Of a stretch of DNA of 64,000 bases, positions 34,127 through 46,946 are shown piece after piece. Position 1 is the first letter of the stretch. Each line of letters opens with the position of its first letter. Under the pieces are notes generated by a model that was not told where the DNA came from, searched no databases, and was given only the letters and a program-made list of their open reading frames with translations. Position numbers and translations under genes: made by a program. The stretch is from Timema cristinae (Eukaryota; Arthropoda; Insecta; Phasmatodea; Timematidae): NCBI GenBank assembly GCA_039000515.1, contig JBCFYV010000001.1, positions 68,007,030 to 68,071,029 on the forward strand. The letters run 5' to 3'.

Positions 34127-34909
34127 CGCTTTATTTTTGTGAGTCGAACATCATAGTGCTTGTTTGCACATGATACGAAGGAGTGGTATCGGACATTGTT
34201 CTTGATTTAGATCGCTTCCAATTGTAACATAACAGAAACCTCTAGACTACAAGTGATTAAGGGGCTTAAAAGGTTTCATGAACATCATCTATCAACATAC
34301 TCTACAGTATTACAATGAAATGCGTAATTAACTTGGAGAAAGGAACTTGAAGAAATGAGGAAATATCAGTTAAATACTGTAAGAGTTGTGTTTTAACATA
34401 CACTTCATCAACACAACTATTAGAACACTGAAAGCATAGTAAACACACTTTTCTCATTCCAATAACATTTTATTTTTGTGTGAAGGAATGCAATATTCTG
34501 AAGAACCGAAAAACTCAATGATGTTGGACGACCTGCTTATGTCCACAGGAAGATAATAATAAAAATAGGTAACTCAAGAGTAATATTTTATAAATATTAA
34601 ATGAAAAAAATTTACAAATGGGGTGGTGGTGTATTATTTTGTGTGGTATTAGTGCAGTAAGTAATCTGCATGCTTCATATATGGAATATATTCTGTAGAC
34701 TGCAAAGCAAGTTTCATGTCACTCAAGTCTGTAGTCTGCATCAAGGCTTTAAGGTACCGGTAATGAGTGTGGTTTGCGATTTTGCGTTAGAATTTATCAT
34801 CAATGAAATGCAAAGCAATCTGACAAGTATTTGGAATGCAATAAAGTTGTAACAGTTATATCAGCAAATTGGAGGCTAAAAATTGTCACTGGAAACTCTA
34901 ACTTAGACC

Positions 34910-36350
34910 TTGTCTGCAAAATTAGGTAGATAGCTTATTGTAATTAATGCATCAGGCATTGCCAGTATCGTAGTTTTTAACTGTACAGCAGCCAAAGTTC
35001 TAAAAGTAGTAGAAATGAAAGAAGATGATCTTGATATTGCCATTTTTAAAATAAGTAAGAAAATAGTGAGTGATATGAAAGCTATCATAAAAAAACATCA
35101 GAATACAAAACTAGTATTAGTAGGCCTACAGATATTGCTTAAGTTGATGTAAGTGATACTCTAATGGAACTGTTATAAAATGTGTCTGAGAGGTTAAATC
35201 AGTCAATGGCAGTCATTTGAATAGCATCTTTTGTAACCAGCAATATAAAAACTATCCGTCAAATATCCTAGTTCCCCTGCATCACTTATACAACTAATGC
35301 ACAATTTTGGAATAACATTGTCGTGTAATGAAGTATTTCAATTCCAAAAGTCAGCAGCGAATGCAACTATTGAGGACATGAATAGCTCTGAAATGTTCAG
35401 TTCAACATCGGGCTCAGTCCAAGTTGTTGTAGACAATTTTGACCTAAATATCTCGTCTCAAAATGGAAGACTTACTACACATTCACTGGCAGTGCTCTTG
35501 ACACAGATTGAGAACTAGGGAAATAATAAACTTTAAACTATTAGGCACGTAAAAAAAGAGGGGATGTCGGATAATATCTCGTACAGTGCTCTAGCTCACA
35601 AATATAATGTTACAAATAACCCAAGCATGCCTCAAAATGAAGCACTGAGGTCTGTATTCCCTATAAAAGTTACTTGCCACAAAGGAATAATCATCAAAAA
35701 ATGCTAGTGAACTTGATTTAGAATTTCTTAAAACAGTCACAAGTGAACCAGAAGGTCCCGAGTACAATAGATACATCACTGCCTGGTGCCGCCTGCAAAA
35801 CTATACAATTTAAAGTAGAACAAGGCCAGGATATTTTATCCTGATAGACATGACACTCTTTGATACAAATACTACCTCGTAGCCAAGAGGTCATTTGTCA
35901 AACTGGGCTGGGTTTTGTTGTATTCACGTGTTAATTACAACTGTATTGTGTTGCAGTCCATGTGTAAAGGACATATCCAAAGAGATTTGCAAATGGGATG
36001 TTAAGACTTAGAGGGATGTGCATTATGATGTCCTTCGTTGGTTCAATTGAAACCTTAATGGGGAAAGTGGACATGTAGAAATTTAAAATGAAGTGTTTGA
36101 TGGTGTGCCCAGAATGATCTCCGGGTAAAAAAAATTCAATTCACGTAATGTTCAAGCCCTTCTCCTACTTAGCTGAAGAATTGTTAGGAAATACTCTTTC
36201 AGGGTGTAGCGCAACAAGCTTAAATGAGCTTGTAAATATACTGGATGACTTGTCATTTAAAAATAAAACTACAAAGCTATGGGTGGATGGCTTGATCAAA
36301 CTGTTTTTCTTCCTTTGATGATTTTGTTTGGGGCGTGCTCGTAATGATAT
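34910..36350 (+). pseudogene. Frameshifted relic of an uncharacterised protein
   Basis: Coherent plus-strand reading pieces follow each other in changing frames: NASGIASIVVFNCTAAKVLK and DDLDIAIFKISKKIVSDMKA (about 34945-35090), then an intact 73-codon frame (35297-35518) with QVVVDNFDLNISSQNGRLTT, then LDLEFLKTVTSEPEGPEYNR (about 35710-35770), then GNTLSGCSATSLNELVNILD and TTKLWVDGLIKLFFFL (about 36180-36315). The VDNFD..IS..NG...TH pattern and the later TKLW.D.LIK recall, from memory, a multi-copy uncharacterised protein family of invertebrate genomes that may be element-encoded. Several stops and frameshifts show it is dead. Function unknown. Confidence 0.55.
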
Positions 36351-37079
36351 AGAATGCCTGAATACTCAAAAGTGTTAGCATTTATAATGCTAGTATTTGG
36401 TTAGTTCTCACTCGAGTCTTCATAAATTAACATTACAGATGTTTTGTGAAATATTCAGATGCAAATAACTGAGGTGAACAATTATTAAAAATTTAAAAAC
36501 TAATATTTTATATACATTAATTTTTTAGTCAACTACACAAAATGCTCAACAGTAAAATTATTACCCACTCTTTCTTATTAATTTATGTCAACATATTCTA
36601 CACTAAAAAGAGAAATAAGCTATGGGCTACAAAACCCACTTCAGCTATCTGCCGGACTACTTTGAGTACCGTCTATATCCACCCTCCTCACCCCTACCCT
36701 ATTGATTAAGACTAAAAGCGACGGTAGTGAGCCAATGTGTGAGAGAAAGGTTGTGGCGTGAGATGCGTGGGAGGAGAGAGTGGTGGAAACAAATGAAGGT
36801 TGAACTATCATGCGAGGGAATGACTCAGCCCATCCCTATCTAACTGCCATGATGTCATCGTGTACGGAGACTTCTCAATTCCACAGATAGGTTTTCATTG
36901 AGGCGAACAAGTTTTTGATTGACTATAGAGGAAGTCTTGTTAAATATAAATACTATGGATTCGATTATTATTATTTTTTATATATATTTTATTTGCTCAA
37001 CATTTTATTGCTAATACTGGGTGTCAGATTCTTAGAAACATCTAACCTATGAGACCATCATACATGTTATTTGTGTTCC

Positions 37080-40000
37080 TTTCATTGTGAGATGCTGCTG
37101 TCATCAATTGTCCTATGTACTCTCCCTTCCATTGTGAGATACTGCTGTCATCAATTGTCCTATGTACTCTCCCTTCAATTGTGAGATACTGCTGTCATCA
37201 ATTGTCCTATGTACTCTCCCTTCCATTGTGAGATGCTGCTATCACAAGTGTCATATGTACTCCCTTCCATTGTGAGATACTGCTGTCATCAATTGTCATA
37301 TGTACTCTCCCTTCAATTGTGAGATACTGCTGTCATCAATTGTCCTATGTACTCTCCCTTCCATTGTGAGATACTGCTGTCATCAATTGTCCTATGTACT
37401 CTCCCTTCAATTGTGAGATATTAATGTCATCAATGGTCCTATGTACTCTCCCTTCCATTGTGAGATACTGCTGTCATCAATTGTCCTATGTACTCTCCCT
37501 TCAATTGTGAGATACTGCTGTCAATCAATTGTCCTATGTACTCCCCTTCCATTGTGAGATACTGCTGTCATCAATTGTCCTATGTACTCTCCCTTCAATT
37601 GTGAGATACTGCTGTCATCAATTGTCCTATGTACTCTCCCTTCCATTGTGAGATACTGCTGTCATCAATTGTCCTATGTACTCTCCCTTCAATTGTGAGA
37701 TATTGCTGTCATCAATGGTCCTATGTACTCTCCCTTCAATTGTGAGATACTGCTGTCATCAATTGTCCTATGTACTCTCCCTTCAATTGTGAGATACTGC
37801 TGTCATCAATTGTCCTATGTACTCTCCCTTCCATTGTGAGATACTGCTGTCATCAATGGTCCTATGTACTCTCCCTTCAATTGTGAGATATTGCTGTCAT
37901 CAATGGTCCTATGTACTCTCCCTTCAATTGTGAGATACTGCTGTCATCAATTGTCCTATGTACTCTCCCTTCAATTGTGAGATACTGCTGTCATCAATTG
38001 TCCTATGTACTCTCCCTTCCATTGTGAGATACTGCTGTCATCAATTGTCCTATGTACTCTCCCTTCCATTGTGAGATATTGCTGTCATCAATGGTCCTAT
38101 GTACTCTCCCTTCAATTGTGAGATACTGCTGTCATCAATTTTCCTATGTACTCTCCCTTCCATTGTGAGATACTGCTGTCATCAATTGTCCTATGTACTC
38201 TCCCTTCAATTGTGAGATACTGCTGTCATCAATTGTCCTATGTACTCTCCCTTCAATTGTGAAATACTGCTATCATCAATTGTCCTATGTACTCTCCCTT
38301 CCATTGTGAGATATTGCTGTCATCAATGGTCCTATGTACTCTCCCTTCCATTGTGAGATACTGCTGTCATCAATGGTCCTATGTACTCTCCCTTCAATTG
38401 TGAGATACTGCTGTCATCAATTGTCCTATGTACTCTCCCTTCAATTGTGAGATACTGCTATCATCAATTGTCCTATGTACTCTCCCTTCCATTGTGAGAT
38501 ACTGCTGTCATCAATGGTCCTATGTACTCTCCCTTCAATTGTGAGATATTGCTGTCATCAATGGTCCTATGTACTCTCCCTTCAATTGTGAGATACTGCT
38601 ATCATCAATTGTCCTATGTACTCTCCCTTCCATTGTGAGATACTGCTGTCATCAATGGTCCTATGTACTCTCCCTTCAATTGTGAGATATTGCTGTCATC
38701 AATGGTCCTATGTACTCTCCCTTCAATTGTGAGATACTGCTGTCATCAATTGTCCTATGTACTCTCCCTTCAATTGTGAGATACTGCTGTCATCAATTGT
38801 CCTATGTACTCTCCCTTCAATTGTGAAATACTGCTATCAACAAGTGTCATATGTACTCCCTTCCATTGTGAGATACTGCTGTCATCAATTGTCATATGTA
38901 CTCTCCCTTCAATTGTGAGATACTGCTGTCATCAATTGTCCTATGTACTCTCCCTTCCATTGTGAGATACTGCTGTCATCAATTGTCCTATGTACTCTCC
39001 CTTCCATTGTGAGATATTGCTGTCATCAATGGTCCTATGTACTCTCCCTTCAATTGTGAGATACTGCTGTCATCAATTTTCCTATGTACTCTCCCTTCCA
39101 TTGTGAGATACTGCTGTCATCAATTGTCATATGTACTCTCCCTTCAATTGTGAGATATTGCTGTCATCAATGGTCCTATGTACTCTCCCTTCCATTGTGA
39201 GATACTGCTGTCATCAATTGTCCTATGTACTCTCCCTTCAATTGTGAGATACTGCTGTCATCAATTGTCCTATGTACTCTCCCTTCCATTGTGAGATACT
39301 GCTGTCATCAATTGTGAGATATTGCTGTCATCAATGGTCCTATGTACTCTCCCTTCCATTGTGAGATACTGCTGTCATCAATTGTCCTATGTACTCCCTT
39401 CAATTGTGAGATATTGCTGTCATCAATGGTCCTATGTACTCTCCCTTCAATTGTGAGATACTGCTGTCATCAATTGTCCTATGTACTCTCCCTTCAATTG
39501 TGAGATACTGCTGTCATCAATTGTCCTATGTACTCTCCCTTCCATTGTGAGATACTGCTGTCATCAATTGTCCTATGTACTCTCCCTTCAATTGTGAGAT
39601 ATTGCTGTCATCAATGGTCCTATGTACTCTCCCTTCAATTGTGAGATACTGCTGTCATCAATTGTCCTATGTACTCTCCCTTCCATTGTGAGATACTGCT
39701 GTCATCAATTGTCCTATGTACTCTCCCTTCAATTGTGAAATACTGCTATCAACAAGTATCATATGTACTCCCTTCCATTGTGAGATACTGCTGTCATCAA
39801 TTGTCCTATGTACTCTCCCTTCCATTGTGAGATACTGCTGTCATCAATTGTCCTATGTACTCTCCCTTCAATTGTGAGATATTGCTGTCATCAATGGTCC
39901 TATGTACTCTCCCTTCAATTGTGAGATACTGCTGTCATCAATTGTCCTATGTACTCTCCCTTCCATTGTGAGATACTGCTGTCATCAATTGTCCTATGTA

Positions 40001-40680
40001 CTCTCCCTTCCATTGTGAGATACTGCTGTCATCAATTGTCCTATGTACTCTCCCTTCTATTGTGAGATACTGCTGTCATCAATGGTCCTATGTACTCTCC
40101 CTTCAATTGTGAGATATTGCTGTCATCAATTGTCCTATGTACTCTCCCTTCAATTGTGAGATACTGCTGTCATCAATTGTCCTATGTACTCTCCCTTCCA
40201 TTGTGAGATACTACTGTCATCAATTTTCCTATCTACTCTCCCTTCAATTGTCAGATACTGCTGTCATCAATTGTCCTATGTACTCTCCCATCAATTGTGA
40301 GATATTGCTGTCATCAATGGTCCTATGTACTCTCCCTTCAATTGTGAAATGCTGCTGCCATCAATTTTCCTATCTACTCTCCCTTCAATTGTCAGATACT
40401 GCTGTCATCAATTGTCCTATGTACTCTCCCATCAATTGTGAGATATTGCTGTCATCAATGGTCCTATGTACTCTCCCTTCAATTGTCAGATACTGCTGTC
40501 ATCAATTGTCCTATGTACTCTCCCTTCAATTGTGAGATATTGCTGTCATCAATGGTCCTATGTACTCTCCCTTCAATTGTGAAATGCTGCTGTCATCAAT
40601 TGTCCTATCTACTCTCCCTTCCATTGTGAGATACTGCTGTCATCAATGGTCCTATGTACTCTCCCTTTAATTGTGAGATA
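37080..40680. repeat. 47-bp minisatellite, about 76 copies, with higher-order structure
   Basis: Unit ACTCTCCCTTCAATTGTGAG, then ATACTGCTGTCATCAATTGT, then CCTATGT. Variants are TTCCATTG or TTCAATTG, ATACTG or ATATTG, and AATTGTCC or AATGGTCC, and they occur in recurring combinations. This is the longest array in the window. Open frames over it are by-products. Confidence 0.97.
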
Positions 40681-40904
40681 ACAGAGGTAGAGTGATGCAT
40701 TTAACTCGAAGAATACTTCAATTGACTCACAAGTGAACAAGTCATTATTGGTTTCCTCCCCAATTCATCCCTTACACCTTCTTTTATCGTGAAGTGAGTG
40801 CAGTTTAAAGGCGAGGGAAGGTTCAGAACAGCTGCAATCGAGCGACACGATCCAGGGATAATTCCACCCCTTTCATACTTGATTTTAAACAGAATTACAG
40901 GATT

Positions 40905-41212
40905 TTATTATTTTATTATTATTATTATTATTATTATTATCATCACCGCGTCCTACTATCCGTTCGGGTTATACGCACTTAGACGAATGTGTAATGGTAG
41001 GGTGATTGTGAGATGAAATGCAGTTTAACGTGGCATCCGAACCACGGTAGAGGCCTGGAATCCCACACATTCACAAGTTGTGATTAATACAAGTCTTGTC
41101 ATAGGTGAAGGAAGGGTTTGTAAATAAGATAAATCTGTTCCGGACCCGGTAATTGAGCCCCGAACCCCCAGTACAGAAGTCTGACTCCTTACCACTAGAC
41201 CGCCAGGTCACC
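40905..41212 (-). mobile_element. tRNA-derived SINE, family 1, near full length
   Basis: A long ATT repeat tail at left (about 40905-40941), then CGCGTCCTACTATCCGTTCG, the body with CCGAACCACGGTAGAGGCC, B-box complement in degraded form (AATTGAGCCCCG), and head complement GACCGCCAGGTCACC at right. Confidence 0.9.
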
Positions 41213-41789
41213 CCAGATTGCAATAACAAAGGGATTCATGTATGCCAAGGATGAAGCTTCTTCTCGGAGTGTTGGGAAGATTTCGGCTGTGGATTCCGAG
41301 TTTGTGAGATTGATCTCGGTGATTACCCAGAAGAGCTAGTCCTGCACCCAGAGTAAGACCAGCGTGGTGACAGCCATCTCGGCCATGTTGATCTCGGTGA
41401 GCGCCCAGAAGAGCTAGTCCTGCACCCAGAGTAAGACCAGCGTGGTGACAGCCATCTCGGCCATGTTGATCTCGGTGAGCGCCCAGAAGAGCTAGTCCTG
41501 CACCCAGAGTAAGACCAGCGTGGTGACAGCCATCTCGGCCATGTTGATCTCGGTGAGCGCCCAGAAGAGCTAGTCCTGCACCCAGAGTAAGACCAGCGTG
41601 GTGACAGCCATCTCGGCCATGTTGATCTCGAATGGGCGATGGAGTTGTTCGACCCAGCAGTCTAGGATAGAAGTTACTTCTCCTGCCATTGATGGGGGGG
41701 CTGTTAGCAAAGTCTAGTTGCAGGAAGGCCATGTATTTGATGTGGATTCCATTACCACGGTATGCCTGATGGTTGCATAGCAGGGCCAT
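41208..41789 (-). CDS. Open frame of 193 codons with four 26-residue repeats; coding status uncertain
   Basis: Seen: a GC-richer minus-strand frame starting MALLCNHQAYRGNG, followed by four near-identical 26-residue units (each with RDQHGRDGCHHAGLTLGAG) and ending NTPRRSFILGIHESLCYCNL. The unit is 78 bp, a multiple of three, so an open frame survives without selection. The stop codon (TGA) is supplied by the head of the neighbouring SINE, so the original end, if any, was lost. I do not recognise the protein. It may be a fragment of a repeat-bearing gene or simply a minisatellite with an accidental frame. Confidence 0.25.
   Translation of the reverse strand: MALLCNHQAYRGNGIHIKYMAFLQLDFANSPPINGRRSNFYPRLLGRTTPSPIRDQHGRDGCHHAGLTLGAGLALLGAHRDQHGRDGCHHAGLTLGAGLALLGAHRDQHGRDGCHHAGLTLGAGLALLGAHRDQHGRDGCHHAGLTLGAGLALLGNHRDQSHKLGIHSRNLPNTPRRSFILGIHESLCYCNLG
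41309..41631. repeat. 78-bp minisatellite, 4 copies
   Basis: Unit contains GATCTCGGTGAGCGCCCAGA, AGAGCTAGTCCTGCACCCAG and GTGACAGCCATCTCGGCCAT. Copies are almost identical; the first has GATTACCC in place of GAGCGCCC. Confidence 0.95.
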
Positions 41790-41799
41790 CCTAGGTTAG

Positions 41800-43850
41800 A
41801 TCCCAACAAGGCCAAACGTGACTTCTTCAAAAGGAGCTCTCAATTTTTATATTCCTTCTTTGATATACAATTACGGTATCAGTAACAATCAAGCCCAAGA
41901 AAACCGACAATATTTGCCGCATTTGAATTTTACATCAAAACAAAACACTTTTATAGAAATTACCATTGTAGTCGGCACACTACTTATTAGGCTGCTATAT
42001 TGTAAAATAAAAACATTCTAGATAGGTACAGAATAATATTAAAAAGGTGAAAAATTGCATTTAAAGTTGGTCAAAACTTAGAAAAATATATAATTGACTT
42101 TAGCCTAACAAAAGGCCCACATGTCCTCATTATGGACAATTTTGTTAAGGTTTTATATTATTTTCAGATTCATAAAAGCTATCTCGAGCATTTTTATTTA
42201 TAGGCCTACTCTGAAAAAAGTTTTGTGAGGTTGGTATACCAAAGTTTTTATTCTTTCCTCTCTAAGGATCGATTTCCAAAAATGGTTGAACTCGCTCTGC
42301 AAATATTATGTGCAATGTTTGGCAGCAAATACTGGTGTGAACAGTTGTGATAAGGAACCAAACACCCGAGAGATCAAAGCTTACGGATACTCATTTGTCA
42401 TCAATTATGGGAGGGACTTCAGCACAAAACTTAAAGCCCAACATTAATACCATTGCTGTAAATAAAAGGTTTCAAATTTCTGGGATAAAATAAAGGCTGA
42501 TTTATATTATTTTATATAACTATAAATAAAAATAATTGTTCATAAAAAGAAGATACTAAAATAAGTTTTTTTCACTAATGATTGTGTCTTGTTTTTAATG
42601 CGGACCTATCAGTATTTTTAGTTTTAATATGGGTCATACGATCAAACCAGTTTGACACGCCTGTCTTAGAGCACGTGGCTACTGATGTGGTTACAAAGAC
42701 ATTAATTAGGGACCTACTATAAAAACTTAAACAGAGACAAATATTTTTTTAAAAAAGTGTTATATTTGACTTCGTTTCAGAGTTATTTCCATTTTATCCT
42801 TCCATTAATGTGTAGCTGCTTACCTTTACGGGCGCAAGAAGTTAGGTGCTAGGTCATGCACGACCTATACATTTGGTAGGAAATCACTCATTCAAGAAAT
42901 ATCTCGCTATTTGGATAAATTGTGGCGAAGGCAGTAAAGAATAAGCTAAATGTAACATATGGTATCCAATGGGGTTTCTTCCATCAATACATTCAATTAA
43001 TTATTCACTAAACTGATACAAAATTATTCTGTTAATCTCCCAGCTTTGACCATCATTATATCCCATGAGGTTGAGGATACCTCTAAGGAATGGATTGTTG
43101 CACTAGTGATTGGTTTAGCGTCGTCTGTTGCTCGTTTGAACTAGTATCTCGTAGAAATTCATGTAGTCTTTAAAACGTTTTCTCTTTGGCAGGCGTTTAC
43201 TTAGAAGGTCTTGAGCTGAATTACACTCGGCAAGTCCATACATCAAATGCAGATATTCAATTTATAGGTTTAAATACATATCCAATACCACTTAAAATGC
43301 ACAACAAAGTAATAAGTCCCGATAAATAGTGCTCTTATCAAGAAAATTAACTGGAATGACTAGTAAACATGATCAATTATGGTTTACTGTTTACTGACAG
43401 TCCAAAAATGTCGTAAACGATATGTTAAGCATTGTTTGTAAACAGTTAAAATAAACAGTTATGCTAGTTCAGAATTTCAAAAGATATCGATCAATAAAAT
43501 TACCATAACTTGGAAACAAATTTCAAAGTTTTGAATACTGAGTCCCCCCCGGAAGTGGGTAGGTCCTCACTTTCACAAAACTAAATGAGCCCGAGTATTA
43601 TTGGATGTGGTTCCAAAGGAACAGTCCTGGCTGTTAGAGCGAGTATTGATCCACAATTCGAGCCTTCAAGAGGATAGAGCCATGAGAAGTTGGACGCTCC
43701 TGATCCGACCATTAATATTTCACAGGACAGCATGTTGAAACTAACTTACTGAACAAATACCCCACTCTAGTAACAATACCATCATTTATTGTAAGGATTT
43801 CAACAATTTCCATGTCGAAAACTAACAATACCGCTTTGGAGTGTTTCAAG
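41800..43850. other. AT-rich sequence without a supported gene
   Basis: Short unsupported frames only. Nothing with a recognisable motif, tandem structure or paired repeat was seen. Confidence 0.4.
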
Positions 43851-44190
43851 GCCGTAGCCAGCCAAAAATGTCACGAGGGGTTTGGTGGGCACATACACCA
43901 TTACCAGAGACTAGGAAAAATCTATATATTTAAACACCTATAGGAGCTCTCTAAAGTGTTTTTTTAAACATAACCCCCTGACTGCCGAAGGCTAGACAGA
44001 ATTCTAAATATTAAACACCTTTAGAAGCTCTTTGAAGTGCTTTTTATGGTAGCACAGCCCCCTAATTTGTACTTGTACCTTAATTTTGATATTGTTTGAA
44101 CCATAATAAAGCCATATCAATTTTGCTCATAAGATTTGGGGGAAGGCGGTTGAACCCCCAAATACCCCTGACAACAGCCTTGGGGTGTTT
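43850..44190 (+). repeat. Dispersed AT-rich repeat, copy 2
   Basis: Matches 5230-5510 in order (GCCAGCCAA, GAAGCTCTTTGAAGTG, TTAATTTTGATATTGTTTGA, CCATAATAAAGCCATAT). It also carries a second internal copy of the GGAGCTCTCTAAAGTG block. Confidence 0.7.
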
Positions 44191-44609
44191 CTGAGCCAAA
44201 TGTTCATAGTTAAAATAATACAATCATACAAGATTGTAAAATATTAGTAGAGTAATGAATATGACATTGTTACCATGCTCAAACCCCAAGGTACATAGGA
44301 AAGTTGAAATAATGATGAATGAGGTAAAAAATTAAAAGTGTTCTTAGAAATAAATATCAGTAGGCATAAGTGATTTCTTTCCAGCTTCATCATAAAGTTA
44401 GAACTGTATTAACCATCACTAGTGATATCAATGAAAAGTATTTGTTTAGTAATCGTATTTCATAAACTATCTAATTCTTTACCCTTGGATTAAAAGTGTG
44501 TACTCTATAAAAATAATATATATTGTAAGTGGCGTACACAGGGAAGGGAAAATATAGCAGGTGTGTCATCATCGTCCCCCCCCCCCTCACACCTCAAAAA
44601 TAAATTTTC

Positions 44610-45220
44610 AAAATTTACCAACCAAGGGCTATTCCAAATAGATTATAAAGGCATACAATTTTCAAAAATTTGCCAAATTAGGACCATATCAAATGGCTTC
44701 TACGGGCATGTAGTTTTTTAAAAATCTTAAGGCAAAGACCATTCCAAATATCTTTTAGAGCATCAATTTTTCAAAATGTTTTAGGGAGAAGTCTATTATA
44801 AATAGCTTCTAAGGAATCCTAATTAATAAAATCTGGACAAGGATTATTCCAAAAAGCTTCTAGGATTTTTCTTGAAACAAATTCTTGTGCTGGCGAGCAA
44901 AACTCTTATTTTTTTTAACGGCACCCCTTCCCCCCTGAACAAATCGTGTTCCACCACCATTGTTCTTCGCTTCGAGTAAAACCCTAAAAGTTTCCTGATT
45001 TGTGGGGAAAATATTATGGTAATCTTACCATTACACACTTTAAAATTGCCCCTAAAAGTACAAATTGTAACATGTACTGGAAACATATTTTTATGACATC
45101 ATATCTAAGCTAAGGTCACTTACATTATTGAAATAGCGTACTTTAGTTAAGAAAATATTATTTGAAATAGCATCTAAAGGCATTATTTTAATATTTCTAA
45201 ATTGTCCTCAACCCCAAAAC
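44610..45220. repeat. Degenerate tandem repeat with a unit of roughly 60-70 bp
   Basis: The words TATTCCAAATAGATT.TAAAG, CATATCAAATGGCTTCTACG, CATTCCAAATATCTTTTAG, TATTATAAATAGCTTCTAAG and TATTCCAAAAAGCTTCTAGG recur at roughly even spacing to about 44870. A further diverged copy lies near 45160. It probably belongs to the same dispersed family as 43850-44190. Confidence 0.55.
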
Positions 45221-45962
45221 GATTACACTCTCTGCCAAAATATAATCCAGAACACAACTTTGATTGTTCCCCCCAAATATATTTTGGGTGCTCCACTGAA
45301 TAGTGTATTACTTTTAAAAATGTGCATATGTAGTATAACTATTGAAGATAGTCAGATTATAAGATCCGAGGATAGTCAGGACTGGTGTAATATTTGAGAT
45401 ATGAACAATGAGGATATTATATAAAGAAGACAAGGAGCCAGAGCCTAGAATCAAACATTGTGTTTATCTGAGAAATAATGGAGTGTCGTCATGAACGTTA
45501 CTGTTGGTAAACTGTTCCGCGTCGTATCGATTAGAGCGAGTCAACCCACGGAACAATGGCAGGCCTTGGCCACCTTGGAAACATATCACTTTGGGTGGGT
45601 CTATTTGCCGGAATGAAACGGAACCAATGGACAGTGGATCGAGCTAGTTAGTTCTCTGACCTTTTTTGGAATGAGTTTGGAAACACACAATCTGGAAGGA
45701 GGGATATCTTTGAGAGACTAATTATTAATAACATTGACAACTTATTACATAACATGTATTGAAAAATGGGTTGTATTTTATGCTTTGGAGTAATATTTAT
45801 GAAATATATTTTGCTCCAAACCTTAATTAGCCCATTATATTCTATAATTGAAGATACTTACTTATGACATGAAATTGTGGACTGCATAACCAAATAATAA
45901 CCAAACGATTATGTACGAAGGGGCAGTGAAATAGCTTTATATGAATTTAACTAAAAACTATT

Positions 45963-46490
45963 GTGATGGATAAAATAGCTAAGCTCTACATTTGATCATT
46001 ATAGTTATCGCCGCATCTAAATATCATGTTCTTTGAATTGAAAAATGACCCAGGGACCTTTGTCTTAGTACGCCACTGCTCTTACCACTGAGCTATCCAG
46101 GAATCGTCCCGTGCCCAGGGTCATTCTTCACTCACATCTTAAGGCAGAGTCTGTTATGACGTACTTTTATATTATATTTGCTATTTAATCTATTATGATA
46201 CGTGCATTCGTATAACTGTCGTATTATGGTCAGTAAAAATCCAACTATCTAGTTGAAGGTGTCTGCGTTATCTGATAGCTTGTGATTCTGAATTGATCGT
46301 TCATGTGTAGCTGAAGATTTCCACATGTCCATCACAGATTGTGCCTTAAAATATGAGTGAAGAATGACCCTGGGAACTAGATAACTCCTGGGTAGCTCAG
46401 TGGTAAGAGCATTGGCCTACTAAGTCCAAGGTCCCAGGTTCTAATCCCGTGTCCAGGTGTCATTTTTCAATTTTCAGAATAAACAAAGTA
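45963..46490. mobile_element. Palindromic unit of two head-to-head tRNA-like SINE arms, locus A
   Basis: The right arm (about 46325-46480, plus) reads TCCATCACAGATTGTGCCTT, ATGAGTGAAGAATGACCCTG, then tRNA-like GGGTAGCTCAGTGGTAAGAG (A-box) and GGTTCTAATCCCGTG (B-box), then GTGTCATTTTTCAATTT. The left arm (about 46035-46160) is its inverted, diverged copy (TTGAAAAATGACCCAGGGAC ... TCATTCTTCACTCACATCTT). The centre (46160-46325) is unrelated. The left flank 45963-46035 recurs at 62748-62820 before another single arm. Confidence 0.7.
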
Positions 46491-46793
46491 TTGTTTAACT
46501 ATAGACTCCCTTCACATTTAAGGATCCTTTGAACATATTTAATTCCTATTATATTTGTTGTCTTGTATTTGATATTATTGAAAGGTAAGTTGTGTAATAT
46601 TGAACGATACCAGGATTTAATCTCCACGATATGTTTGAACCAACTTATAAAGCTAGAATGCTTGCAAACAAACTGTCCAGGTGAGGGCCTTAGTTTATTT
46701 AAAGGTAACGCGCCCAAACACCAAAACACAAGTTAAATTTAAGCTAGCTTCCTTCGCGAGGAGAAAGGTAACTTCAGAAAAGTATGTGTTGAC

Positions 46794-46946
46794 GAATGTG
46801 GGGAATGCCAGGCCTCCACCGTGGTTCGGATTCCACGTTAAACTGTAGGTCCTTCATTTCATCTCACTATCACCCTACCATTACACATTAGCGTAAGTGC
46901 GTATAACCCGAATGGGTAGTAAGACGCGGTGCTAATAATAATAATA
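46794..46946 (+). mobile_element. 5'-truncated family 1 SINE
   Basis: Starts at GAATGTGGGGAATGCCAGG, keeps CCACCGTGGTTCGGATTCCA and GAATGGGTAGTAAGACGCGG, and ends in an AAT repeat. The head and promoter boxes are missing, as expected of 5' truncation during target-primed reverse transcription. Confidence 0.88.

Noticed and set aside
40137..40629. Plus-strand frames of 132 and 63 codons in the 47-bp array
   Set aside because: 47 is not a multiple of three, so the frame walks through all phases and stays open only by luck near the array end.
46385..46455. A possible functional tRNA gene (TAGCTCAGTGGTAAGAGC ... GGTTCTAATCCC)
   Set aside because: It is one arm of a repeated SINE unit with several diverged copies, and the acceptor stem does not close well.
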